From: Corynebacterium aurimucosum ATCC 700975
GTDB lineage: Bacteria > Actinomycetota > Actinomycetes > Mycobacteriales > Mycobacteriaceae
Direction of reading: 5' to 3'
Assembly: GCF_007672725.1 (NCBI RefSeq)
Contig: NZ_VDTC01000002.1
Location: forward strand, 186,001 to 250,000
DNA length: 64,000 bases
This document shows, one piece after another, positions 20,261 through 27,866 of this stretch (its first letter is position 1; every line of letters begins with the position of its first letter). The notes under the pieces are model-generated. The model had not been told where the DNA came from and made no database searches. It was given only the letters and a program-made list of their open reading frames with translations. The position numbers and the translations under genes are program-made.

Positions 20261-20983
20261 ATGCTGATCATCCTCCCTCCTTCTGAGACCAAAGCACACG
20301 GCGGCAGCGGCGCGCCCCTCAACTGGGAAGAGCTCTCTTTCCCCGCGCTGAATCCAATACGCCAAGAAATCGCTGCTGAATTGTCTTCTTTGCCCCTCGA
20401 CGAGGCGCAAAAGGTGCTCAAGCTCTCGGAAAAGCTGCGTGGGGAAGCCGAGTCCAACCGCGAGTTGGCGTCCTCCCCCACCATGCCCGCGCTGGAGCGG
20501 TTTACGGGCGTGCTGTACGACGCCCTCGATTCCCCCTCCCTTCCCCCAGCCGCACGTCAACACCTAGCTGTGGGTGATGCGCTCTTCGGGTTGCTGCGCG
20601 CCGATGATCTCATCCCGCACTACCGGCTTTCCGGTGGCACCAAGTTGGGAGGGAAGACTCTCAAGTCGCGTTGGGGTACGGCCATCACTGATGAGCTGCG
20701 CGCGCTTATCGACGCTGGCGAGTTCCTCATCGACATGCGCTCGGGCACCTACCAACAGCTGGGCAAGCTCAAAGAAGCCTCCACGGTGCGCGTGGAGTCA
20801 GTGCAAGAGGATAGCTCCCGCAAGGTGGTCTCTCACTTCAACAAGCACTACAAGGGGGAACTCGCTCGCGTACTCGCCCTCCAGGGCGATAATGTCTCCA
20901 CCCTCGAGGATGCCGCCCGCGTAGCCCAAGAGGCAGGCATGAGCACCGAACTGCGCGGCACCGAGCTGGTGCTCGTGGTCTGA
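20261..20983 (+). CDS. yaaA: Peroxide-stress protein YaaA family (UPF0246)
   Basis: A 240-residue protein beginning MLIILPPSETKAHGGSGAPL, the family N-terminus (ILPPSETK), with FTGVLYDALD, ADDLIPHYRLSGGTKL and SHFNKHYKGELARVL further on. In E. coli, YaaA limits free iron and DNA damage under hydrogen peroxide, and the fold has been reported to bind DNA; the role in actinobacteria is untested. The first unit of the 8-bp repeat array shares a base with its stop codon, so the array's growth or shrinkage hardly affects this gene. Confidence 0.88.
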   Translation: MLIILPPSETKAHGGSGAPLNWEELSFPALNPIRQEIAAELSSLPLDEAQKVLKLSEKLRGEAESNRELASSPTMPALERFTGVLYDALDSPSLPPAARQHLAVGDALFGLLRADDLIPHYRLSGGTKLGGKTLKSRWGTAITDELRALIDAGEFLIDMRSGTYQQLGKLKEASTVRVESVQEDSSRKVVSHFNKHYKGELARVLALQGDNVSTLEDAARVAQEAGMSTELRGTELVLVV

Positions 20984-21056
20984 TTTATCTATTTATCAAT
21001 TTATCTACGCCCGCCGATTTATCTATTTATCAATTTATCTATTTATCAATTTATCT
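20983..21056. repeat. Array of 8-bp tandem repeats (ATTTATCW)
   Basis: Eight perfect units fall in two blocks: three at 20983-21006 and five at 21017-21056, with a 10-bp GC-rich spacer (ACGCCCGCCG). The last base strictly alternates T, A, T in block one and T, A, T, A, T in block two. The second block ends 8 bp before the TATACT -10 of the following ATPase gene, so it covers the -35 position. Strongly AT-rich against a 58-60% G+C background. It may be an operator array, an iteron-like site or a slippage-prone spacer. Confidence 0.9.
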
Positions 21057-21064
21057 GCCTGCTA

Positions 21065-21070
21065 TATACT
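21065..21070 (+). promoter_or_regulatory. -10 hexamer for the AAA+ ATPase gene (leaderless)
   Basis: TATACT within GCTATATACTT lies 6 nt before the ATG at 21077. The position of any -35 element is occupied by the 8-bp repeat array. Confidence 0.5.
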
Positions 21071-21076
21071 TCCAGC

Positions 21077-22201
21077 ATGACTGGAAACCCTTTTCGCCCA
21101 ACCTTTGGTGCCAGCCCACTTAAGTGGGCTGGCCGCAGTGCGGTCCTCAATGACTTCACGGTTGGGCTCGACGGCGGAGTTGGCAACCCTAATCGCGCAA
21201 TGCTTATTAGCGGTCATCGTGGGATGGGCAAAACGGTCCTGTTGACTGAGCTCGAGGACATCGCAGCCCAACAAGGATGGGCTGTTATTCGAGTCAGTGG
21301 TCGAAGCAATTCAGTCACTCAGCTCATCGACTCCATCATCCCAGAAAAGATCAACCAGCTGGCTTCTCCATCAACCCGTCGAATCAAAGACATACGTATA
21401 GCGGGCCTCGGTGGCATTGGTACTGAAGAGATTGGTACGCCACCAGTGCCAACATTAGAATCGCGCTTGCGCGAACTCTCCGCTCATCTCCGAGACAGCG
21501 GAATTCTACTTACTATCGATGAGATTCAGGACGCCGATCCTCATGACCTTGAGATAATCGCAGTCGCATTCCAGCATCTTGTTCGCGATGAACTCGACGT
21601 TTCCATCGTGATGGCAGGGCTTACTGCCGGTGTTGACAAGCTTCTACACCTGCCGGGAACAACGTTTCTGCGCCGTGCCCGCAGATTTCACCTAGGACCT
21701 GTTAACCCGCAAGCTACGACCAGCGCTTTCAAAGATACGGCAGCTTTGACTTCGATTGCTTTCAACGACGAAGCCGCCGACCGCGCTACTGAAGCGAGCC
21801 ACGGTTATCCCTTCCTCATCCAGCTCATCGGGTACTTGGCCTGGAACGCTGCATCCCAAGCCAGTGAGACGACCATTTCCTCAACAACCGTCGACGCAGT
21901 TCTTGGTGAGGCAATCACGACAATGGGAACCCAAGTGCACGATCCTGCGGTACGTGCGCTCAGCCAACGACAACTTGAGTACCTTCACGCGCTGGCTGAT
22001 ATCGCAGATGAGGCGGGGACGGCCACATCTGGCGCTATCGCTCACGAGCTGAAGACAACGACGACGTCTCTCAGTGAAGTGCGCGCGCGTTTGCTAGAGC
22101 AGGGGCTTATCGATGCCCCACGGCACGGCACGGTTGCTCTCGCCCTGCCGTACCTCCGCGATTATCTTCACGCAGGCGGCGAACAAACCTACGTGGACTA
22201 A
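21077..22201 (+). CDS. Orphan AAA+ ATPase with C-terminal winged helix (ORC/STAND-like)
   Basis: A 374-residue protein. Walker A is GHRGMGKT at residues 46-53; Walker B is ILLTIDEI at 143-150; a sensor-like GYPFLIQLIGYLAWN follows near residue 245. The C-terminal 80 residues (SQRQLEYLHALADIADEAGT to RARLLEQGLIDAPRHGTVAL) look like a winged helix-turn-helix. The layout recalls Orc1/Cdc6-type and STAND ATPases. Base composition is visibly lower in G+C than the neighbours, suggesting acquisition. It stands alone behind an 8-bp repeat array; binding of its winged helix to that array is a testable inference. Function unknown. Confidence 0.75.
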   Translation: MTGNPFRPTFGASPLKWAGRSAVLNDFTVGLDGGVGNPNRAMLISGHRGMGKTVLLTELEDIAAQQGWAVIRVSGRSNSVTQLIDSIIPEKINQLASPSTRRIKDIRIAGLGGIGTEEIGTPPVPTLESRLRELSAHLRDSGILLTIDEIQDADPHDLEIIAVAFQHLVRDELDVSIVMAGLTAGVDKLLHLPGTTFLRRARRFHLGPVNPQATTSAFKDTAALTSIAFNDEAADRATEASHGYPFLIQLIGYLAWNAASQASETTISSTTVDAVLGEAITTMGTQVHDPAVRALSQRQLEYLHALADIADEAGTATSGAIAHELKTTTTSLSEVRARLLEQGLIDAPRHGTVALALPYLRDYLHAGGEQTYVD

Positions 22202-22211
22202 ACGTTACTGA

Positions 22212-23525
22212 TTACACCAGCGGGTTATAACGCAAACTATTGCGTTTGAGCTCGCACTCAGTGGCGATAGAGATGCCGGAGGCAATCTTTCCGCGCTCAC
22301 GAAGGCGGAACATGGCGTCCACGACGCGATCACGCAAGCCCCATGGATCGATGGTGTTGATGTAGACCTTCGTGCCGCCTTCAAAGCCGGCCAAGGTCGA
22401 TACCCTGAGCTTGATCATCACGCGCCACGGCTGCGGCAGATCCACGCTGGGTGGGCGGTGGTGCCACTCTTCATTGCATGCCACATCCGGCCCCACTGCG
22501 GCGTGTGCAGCATGGATCAGATCCGACATTCCACGGACTTCGCCAGGTGTTTGTTCCCACGGTTCACAGCGGGGCGACTTGGAGAAGATCTCCAGCGTGG
22601 GATAGCGGTGGCCAAAGCCGGCGAAGAGGACCGCATAGTCATTCTCTGCGATAACAAGGTTGCGCTTTGCCGCATACCCAACTGCCCAATCGTTGTACAT
22701 GTTGGGGTGTGCACGTAGAATCGCATTTTCTTGCTGGGCTGCCATGCCCAGAGCATCAATCGCGACGAGCTGCTTGTGCAGGTGGTCGAAGGACGCGCCC
22801 GCCGGTGCCAGCCAGTTCTGGAACACGGCGACATAAGAGGCATAGCGGTTTCGCTGGTAGAGCTCGCGCGTTGATTCCGCGGTGAAGGTTGTGAGCAGAA
22901 AGTGCTCATCGGGGCTCAGCGTGCCGGAGGAAGCCAGCTGGCTGTCGTCGACCGCCCCCTCCACGAAGTGGCGCGAAGAAATGATGACATCGTGCCCGCC
23001 ACCGAAGAAGCCATCGGCGAGGGCGAGGAGAGAGTCGTCGCCCAGCGCGGCGTCTTTGCCCGCGGCCTTGAGTTTGGTGCGCACCACGTTGAGTACGTGC
23101 AGGCGCCCGGCCTCATCGGCTTCATATTTCTCCTTGTGCTGAGCTAGGTCTGGGTCCATGGTGAAGCCATAGTTCTCATGCCAGTAGTCATAAGACACGA
23201 TCTCAAAAAGGTTAGGAACCCGGCGAAACACCGGCTGGGTTGTGTCCAGCTCGTGTGGAAGGAGCCCGCGCTGGATCTCCCCCGAAGCCAGGATGCGGGA
23301 CTTTTCCGGCGGGGTGTCTAACATGCGCCCGGAGCAAAAAGCACAGCTGTGCGTCATGGCATCGGCCGTCAGGGGCTGCGGATCCTTCGCAGGACGCGAG
23401 AGCGGACGGTTTCCACGTCCCGGCACCGTCCACACCTCCGTTCCGGAGAAGGGGTTGACCTGTTTGACGGTCCCATCCGCCATGGTCTGGATAGGTTCGA
23501 CGCGGCTAAAGAGTGCTTCGCTCAT
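22212..23525 (-). CDS. DUF4921 family protein (GalT/HIT-like)
   Basis: A 437-residue cytoplasmic protein. Visible are NPFSGTEVWTVPGRGNRPL near the N-terminus, a CAFCSGRMLDTPPEK zinc-type Cys pair, YASYVAVFQNWLAPAGASFD followed by HLHKQ, which resembles the HxHxQ nucleotidyl-transfer motif, and EEWHHRPPS. This fits DUF4921, related to galactose-1-phosphate uridylyltransferases, but sugar substrate and reaction are unknown. The start at 23525 has TACGCT 7 nt upstream. It converges with the AAA+ ATPase gene 10 bp away. Confidence 0.7.
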   Translation of the reverse strand: MSEALFSRVEPIQTMADGTVKQVNPFSGTEVWTVPGRGNRPLSRPAKDPQPLTADAMTHSCAFCSGRMLDTPPEKSRILASGEIQRGLLPHELDTTQPVFRRVPNLFEIVSYDYWHENYGFTMDPDLAQHKEKYEADEAGRLHVLNVVRTKLKAAGKDAALGDDSLLALADGFFGGGHDVIISSRHFVEGAVDDSQLASSGTLSPDEHFLLTTFTAESTRELYQRNRYASYVAVFQNWLAPAGASFDHLHKQLVAIDALGMAAQQENAILRAHPNMYNDWAVGYAAKRNLVIAENDYAVLFAGFGHRYPTLEIFSKSPRCEPWEQTPGEVRGMSDLIHAAHAAVGPDVACNEEWHHRPPSVDLPQPWRVMIKLRVSTLAGFEGGTKVYINTIDPWGLRDRVVDAMFRLRERGKIASGISIATECELKRNSLRYNPLV

Positions 23526-23532
23526 GCAGCCC

Positions 23533-23538
23533 AGCGTA
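23533..23538 (-). promoter_or_regulatory. -10 hexamer for the DUF4921 gene (leaderless)
   Basis: TACGCT on the minus strand lies 7 nt before the ATG at 23525. Confidence 0.4.
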
Positions 23539-23562
23539 GACCTCCCTGCTCACCGGTGCGAC

Positions 23563-23568
23563 TAGACT
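23563..23568 (+). promoter_or_regulatory. -10 hexamer for phzF-selO (leaderless)
   Basis: TAGACT lies 8 nt before the phzF ATG at 23577. Confidence 0.45.
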
Positions 23569-23576
23569 TAAGCCTC

Positions 23577-24392
23577 ATGCAGCACCGATTCTTTGAAGTA
23601 GATGTCTTTGCCACTGGGCCGTTTACGGGAAATCCCCTTGCTGTGGTGGCGGATGCCGACGGCTTGAGCACCGAAGAGATGCAGCGCATCGCACACTGGA
23701 CAAACTTTTCGGAGACAACCTTCCTGTGCTCGCCTACGGATCCACGTGCAGACTACCGAGTGAGGATTTTTACCCCGTACGAGGAGTTTCCTTTCGCCGG
23801 CCACCCGACGCTGGGCAGCGCACGCGTGGCGGCGGAACTGCTCGGAAAGAACGGCACCCTGAATCAGGAATGCGGAGTTGGGTTGGTCACCGTGCGCCAG
23901 GAAGAGGGCCGCTTCGCCTTCGCTACCCCGCCCTTGGTGCGTGAAGGGGCGCTAAGTGATGAGGAGCGGGCTGAGGCAGCCGCCGCCCTTGGGATCGACG
24001 AGGACAGCATCCTTGACTCCGGCTGGGTAGACAACGGGCCCGGCTGGCGCCTAGTCCAGCTCGAGTCTGCCGAGGCCGTGCAAAATCTTCGCCCCACGCC
24101 CACCCCGCGCGTCAAAGTGGGCGTAGTCGGGCTCACCGGTAATGATCACCCCGCTTATGTAGTCCGCGCCATCACCGGGCAATTCGAGGATCCCGTCACC
24201 GGTTCCTTCAACGGCGGCGCTGCCCAATTCCTGCGCGCCAAGGGCGCTGTTCCTGCCCGCTATACCGCGGCACAAGGCCGCCAGGTAGGGCGCGATGGCC
24301 GCGTCTATATCAACGACGACGGTCATGACATCTGGGTCGGCGGCAACGCCCACGTTCGCGTGCACGGAACACTGGAGTCACGCGATGTCTGA
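23577..24392 (+). CDS. PhzF family isomerase
   Basis: A 271-residue PhzF/diaminopimelate-epimerase-like protein. It begins MQHRFFEVDVFATGPFTGNP, with the conserved GNPLAVV, then NFSETTFL with the catalytic Glu (S-E-T), FTPYEEFPFAGHPTLGSA, and GQFEDPVTGSFNGG near the C-terminus. Named for phenazine biosynthesis, but most members act elsewhere and the substrate here is unknown; no phenazine genes are present. The last codons overlap selO by 8 bp, so the two form an operon. The upstream in-frame extension to 23349 runs inside the opposite DUF4921 gene and is not used. Confidence 0.88.
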   Translation: MQHRFFEVDVFATGPFTGNPLAVVADADGLSTEEMQRIAHWTNFSETTFLCSPTDPRADYRVRIFTPYEEFPFAGHPTLGSARVAAELLGKNGTLNQECGVGLVTVRQEEGRFAFATPPLVREGALSDEERAEAAAALGIDEDSILDSGWVDNGPGWRLVQLESAEAVQNLRPTPTPRVKVGVVGLTGNDHPAYVVRAITGQFEDPVTGSFNGGAAQFLRAKGAVPARYTAAQGRQVGRDGRVYINDDGHDIWVGGNAHVRVHGTLESRDV

Positions 24393-25773
24393 TGCCTCCC
24401 TCCCCTTCGAGCTACGCAGCGAATTCGCCCAACGCCTTCCCCACATGGTCACGGCGAGCCGAGGCGAGGAACAGCCAACGGCGCGATTGGTGGCGCTCAA
24501 CGAAGAGCTAGCCGCCGAACTGGGCCTCGACCCGGACTGGCTGCGCAGCGAAGACGGCCTAGAGTTTCTCCTCGGCCGCGGGCCAGTTACTCCCCACGCA
24601 ATGGCCTACGCCGGCTTTCAGTTCGGCCAATACAACCCGACAATGGGTGACGGCCGCGCCCTACTCTTGGGCGAAGTCACCGGCCCCACCGCTGCGCACA
24701 ACCCCACGGGCCTCTGGGATCTGCATGCCAAAGGGACAGGACTAACCCCCTATTCGCGCTATGGCTCTGATGGGCGCGGCACGCTGCGCTCAATGCTGCG
24801 TGAATATCTCTTCTCCGAGTCGATGCACGCCCTCGGTGTACCCACCACACGGTCGCTGGCGGTCATCGGGACCGGCCGTCCCATTCAGCGCCAGATGGTG
24901 GAGGAAGCAGGCGTTCTCGTGCGCGTTGCCGCGAGCCACATCCGTGTTGGTTCCTTCCACTTCGCCGCGCACTCGCAGGTACCCGGGTTGCTCCAGCGGC
25001 TCGCCGATTACACCATTGAACGCCACTACCCTGGCGCCGACTACCGGGAGCTGTTTACCCGCGTCATGGACGCACAGGCAGCGACGGTTGCCGGGTGGAT
25101 GCAGGTGGGTTTCATCCACGGCGTGATGAACACCGATAACACCACGCTATCGGGTGAGACGATTGACTACGGGCCGTGCGCGTTCATGGAAAACTATGAC
25201 CTCAATACCTGGTTTAGCTCCATCGATACGCAGGGCCGCTACCGCTTTGGGCGCCAGCCCGACATGCTGGGATGGAACCTTGCGCGGTTGGCGGAATCAC
25301 TGCTGCCGCTTTTCGACGTCTCCCCCGACGCTTCCCTTACCTGGGCCCAGGAGGCCATCAATTCCTTTGGCGAGCGCTATGAAAAGGCGCGCCGCCGCGA
25401 AGCCGCGAGCCGTTTGCAGATTCCCGACGAGCTCTTCCAGGACTATAGTGCGGCCCTTGCACAGTCCGCTCCGGATCTCACGCAGGCCCACCGCAGTCTC
25501 GTCAGCGCAGCGGCGGGTGAACCGGCAGACGCCTATGAGATGTTTGGTGACGCTCGATTTGTTGATGCCTACTGTGCTAGTGGCCCCAACGTCGAGTCTC
25601 TCAAGCAAACCGTGCCCCGCGTGATTCCCCGCCCGCGTCTGGTCGAGGCCGCACTGAGTGATGCTGAAGAATTCCCCCGCTTGCTTCACGCCACCACGCA
25701 TCCCTTTACTGCCGCGCCAGAATACGAGCAACCGGGTGGCACGGAAGGCTACCTCACCTACTGCGGAACGTAA
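24385..25773 (+). CDS. selO: Protein adenylyltransferase SelO (YdiU)
   Basis: A 462-residue pseudokinase-fold enzyme of the SelO/YdiU family, which transfers AMP from ATP to Ser, Thr or Tyr of target proteins in redox control. Motifs include YAGFQFGQYNPTMGDGRALLL, DLHAKGTGLTPYSRYGSDGR, REYLFSESMHALGVPTTRSL, and the metal/nucleotide segment HGVMNTDN with DYGPCAF. The C-terminus ends LTYCGT; in many homologues a Cys (or selenocysteine in animals) lies near the end, and here Cys is third from last. The start overlaps the end of phzF. A very strong hairpin follows. Confidence 0.93.
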   Translation: MSDASLPFELRSEFAQRLPHMVTASRGEEQPTARLVALNEELAAELGLDPDWLRSEDGLEFLLGRGPVTPHAMAYAGFQFGQYNPTMGDGRALLLGEVTGPTAAHNPTGLWDLHAKGTGLTPYSRYGSDGRGTLRSMLREYLFSESMHALGVPTTRSLAVIGTGRPIQRQMVEEAGVLVRVAASHIRVGSFHFAAHSQVPGLLQRLADYTIERHYPGADYRELFTRVMDAQAATVAGWMQVGFIHGVMNTDNTTLSGETIDYGPCAFMENYDLNTWFSSIDTQGRYRFGRQPDMLGWNLARLAESLLPLFDVSPDASLTWAQEAINSFGERYEKARRREAASRLQIPDELFQDYSAALAQSAPDLTQAHRSLVSAAAGEPADAYEMFGDARFVDAYCASGPNVESLKQTVPRVIPRPRLVEAALSDAEEFPRLLHATTHPFTAAPEYEQPGGTEGYLTYCGT

Positions 25774-25791
25774 GAGAAGAAAAGGAAAACA

Positions 25792-25846
25792 CACCGCCGC
25801 CCCGAGGCCTCCGTAGGAAAGGAAACGGAGTCTCGGGGCGGCGGTG
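25792..25846. terminator. Long 22-bp hairpin after selO
   Basis: The left arm at 25792-25814 (CACCGCCGCC to CCTCCGT) pairs almost perfectly with 25825-25846 (ACGGAG to GGCGGTG), with one bulged base and a 10-nt loop. No clean T-run follows on either strand. It lies between the convergent selO and mqo genes and probably ends selO transcription; the remaining 216 bp up to mqo hold only pyrimidine-rich sequence and no convincing gene. Confidence 0.65.
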
Positions 25847-26062
25847 CGTCTCTATCTTTCACTGCCGCGCTCCCGGTCGGTTTCTCAGGCCGACCGCCCC
25901 GCGCGGCTGGGGTTCTCTCTATCTCTCTCGCATGCGCTCTCTCAAACGCACACCATTATTATGGGGCGCTCTCCTTGGTGGAGCGTTCCGGTGCACTGGA
26001 CGCTCCCTGCCAGTTACTGAGAATTACCTGCGAGGCAAGCACCTACGAGCCGAAAGGAGAAA

Positions 26063-27565
26063 TTACTTGGACGCAAGCTGCAGGGTCTTCTGCGTGTACT
26101 CCCACATCTCGTTGTAGAGCTTCTTGTCCTTGGAGAGCTTGGTGCCGTAGGAAGGAATCATCTCCTGAATCTTATCGCCCCACTGGATCATGTGCTCACC
26201 GAAGCAGCGCTCCAGCAACTCCACCATGATGGCCGGGGTGATGGACGCTCCCGGGGAAGCGCCGAGCAGGCCGGCGATGTTGCCCTCAGGGTTATTAATG
26301 AGGGTGGTACCGAACTCCAAGGAACCGAACTGCGGTGCACCCGCCGGCTTAATCACCTGGACGCGCTGGCCGGCGATGACGGTCTCCCAATCTGCCGGAT
26401 CTGCGCTCGGGACGTACTCCTTCAAGGTCTCGACGCGCTTGTCAAAGTCCTTGAGGACCTCAGTAACCAGGTACTTGGTCAGGCCGAACTCCTGTGCCGC
26501 AACGCCCAGGTAAGAGGTAATGTTATCCGGACGAATGGACTTAAACAGGTCCAGGTAGGAGCCCTTCTTGAGGAACTTCGGGGACCAGCCGCCATACGGA
26601 CCAAACAGCAGGCCTTGCTCGCCATCAATGACGCGGGTATCCAGGTGCGGCACGGACATCGGCGGAGCGCCCACAGCAGCCTTGCCATAAACCTTGGCGT
26701 GGTGCTGCTTAATCAGATCCGGGTTCTTAGAACGCAGCCACAGACCGGAAACCGGGAAGCCTGCGAAACCAGAAACCTCGCGGACCCCAGCCTTGCGCAG
26801 CAGGTCGAGCGCGTAGCCGCCTGCACCCACGAAGACGAACTTGGCGTGGACGGCCTCGTAGTCACCGGTGTGCAGATTCTTTGCCACCACGCGCCACTTG
26901 GAACCATCGCGCTTGATATCGACGACCTCGTGGCCGTAGCGGATCTCGGTACCCGCTGCCTTAGCCGCGGTGAAGAACTGCTTCGCCAGGGCACCAAAGT
27001 TGACGTCGGTACCAACCTCAGTCCAGGAAATAGCGACCTTCTGGGCGTTGAAGTCACGGCCTTCCGACATCAGAGGAAGCTTTTCCTGGAAGGTAGCGTC
27101 ATCATCGCTGAACTGCATGTTCGGGAACATGTGGTTGTCCTTCAGCGCATCGAAGCGGCGCTTCAGGTAGTCAACCTGGATGGACCCCTGTGCAAAGGAC
27201 ACATGCGGAACTGGGTTGATGAAGGCCTTCGGGTCAGTAAGAATGCCGTTGTTGAGCTGGTGGGACCAGAACTGGCGCGAAACCTGGAACTTCTCATTAA
27301 TGTTCATGGCCTTGGAAACATCAATGCGGCCATTCTTCTCCGGGGTGTAGTTCAACTCACACAACGCGGAGTGGCCAGTACCAGCGTTATTCCACGGGGA
27401 GGAGGATTCAAGCGCAGGGCCGTCCAAGCGCTCGAAGACCATCTGGGTCCAGCTGGGCTCGAGCTCACGCAGCATGGCGCCGAGGGTGGCGCTCATAATA
27501 CCTGCACCAATGAGTGCGACCTCAACCTCGTCTACTACTTGTGCTGTCTTCTTATCGGAGGACAC
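26063..27565 (-). CDS. mqo: Malate:quinone oxidoreductase
   Basis: A 500-residue FAD-dependent peripheral membrane enzyme that oxidises malate to oxaloacetate and passes electrons to the quinone pool; in corynebacteria it is a main malate oxidation route in the citric acid cycle. Visible are the FAD-binding VEVALIGAGIMSATLGAML, WNNAGTGHSALCELNYTPE, VFVGAGGYALDLLRKAGV, GLLFGPYGGWSPKFLKKGS and the C-terminal LLGASPGASITPAIMVELLE. The GTG start has AGAGG 11 nt upstream. It is divergent from the hydrolase across a 301-bp region. Confidence 0.96.
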   Translation of the reverse strand: MSSDKKTAQVVDEVEVALIGAGIMSATLGAMLRELEPSWTQMVFERLDGPALESSSPWNNAGTGHSALCELNYTPEKNGRIDVSKAMNINEKFQVSRQFWSHQLNNGILTDPKAFINPVPHVSFAQGSIQVDYLKRRFDALKDNHMFPNMQFSDDDATFQEKLPLMSEGRDFNAQKVAISWTEVGTDVNFGALAKQFFTAAKAAGTEIRYGHEVVDIKRDGSKWRVVAKNLHTGDYEAVHAKFVFVGAGGYALDLLRKAGVREVSGFAGFPVSGLWLRSKNPDLIKQHHAKVYGKAAVGAPPMSVPHLDTRVIDGEQGLLFGPYGGWSPKFLKKGSYLDLFKSIRPDNITSYLGVAAQEFGLTKYLVTEVLKDFDKRVETLKEYVPSADPADWETVIAGQRVQVIKPAGAPQFGSLEFGTTLINNPEGNIAGLLGASPGASITPAIMVELLERCFGEHMIQWGDKIQEMIPSYGTKLSKDKKLYNEMWEYTQKTLQLASK

Positions 27566-27866
27566 TGTACTTATTACCTCTTTAAGTCGATGTATTCGAT
27601 GTGGTCAAATGCCCCGCACATGTGGGTGCACAGGGCGCGGCGAGAAAGCGCTCGACGATGCTAGGGTCCAAGCTGGCATACAGACCACCCCTGCGGAAGG
27701 TCCGTCAAGCATTAATTCCACTTTACGCCCCTTATTGCGAAATAGGCATTCCTGAAAAAATAAATGCCCGATTTCGAATTTGTTACCCCATTTGTGGTGC
27801 AGGGTGTTTCCCGTCAGCGCTCCGCTCTGCCAGATGCATCTGGCCGCGCGACCTATCATGAATCCC
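27566..27866. promoter_or_regulatory. mqo / hydrolase divergent intergenic region
   Basis: No gene is seen in these 301 bp. A TTGACC element (complement of 27603-27608) lies at a plausible -35 distance upstream of mqo. An inverted repeat occupies 27739-27775: GAAAT-GGCATT at 27739-27750 pairs with AATGCC-ATTTC at 27763-27775, loop AT-rich. The right end carries TATCAT, the -10 of the hydrolase. The inverted repeat could be an operator or a transcription stop; undecided. Confidence 0.5.
27854..27859 (+). promoter_or_regulatory. -10 hexamer for the alpha/beta hydrolase gene (leaderless)
   Basis: TATCAT lies 7 nt before the ATG at 27867. It overlaps the alternative ATG at 27858, which argues for 27867. 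Confidence 0.5.

Noticed and set aside
20983..21056. Possible CRISPR array
   Set aside because: Units are 8 bp and contiguous, with no spacers and no cas genes.
25932..26117. 61-residue frame between selO and mqo
   Set aside because: Runs into mqo on the opposite strand, lacks a ribosome site and resembles nothing known.
26192..27664. 490-residue frame opposite mqo
   Set aside because: Antisense shadow of a conserved enzyme with no motif.
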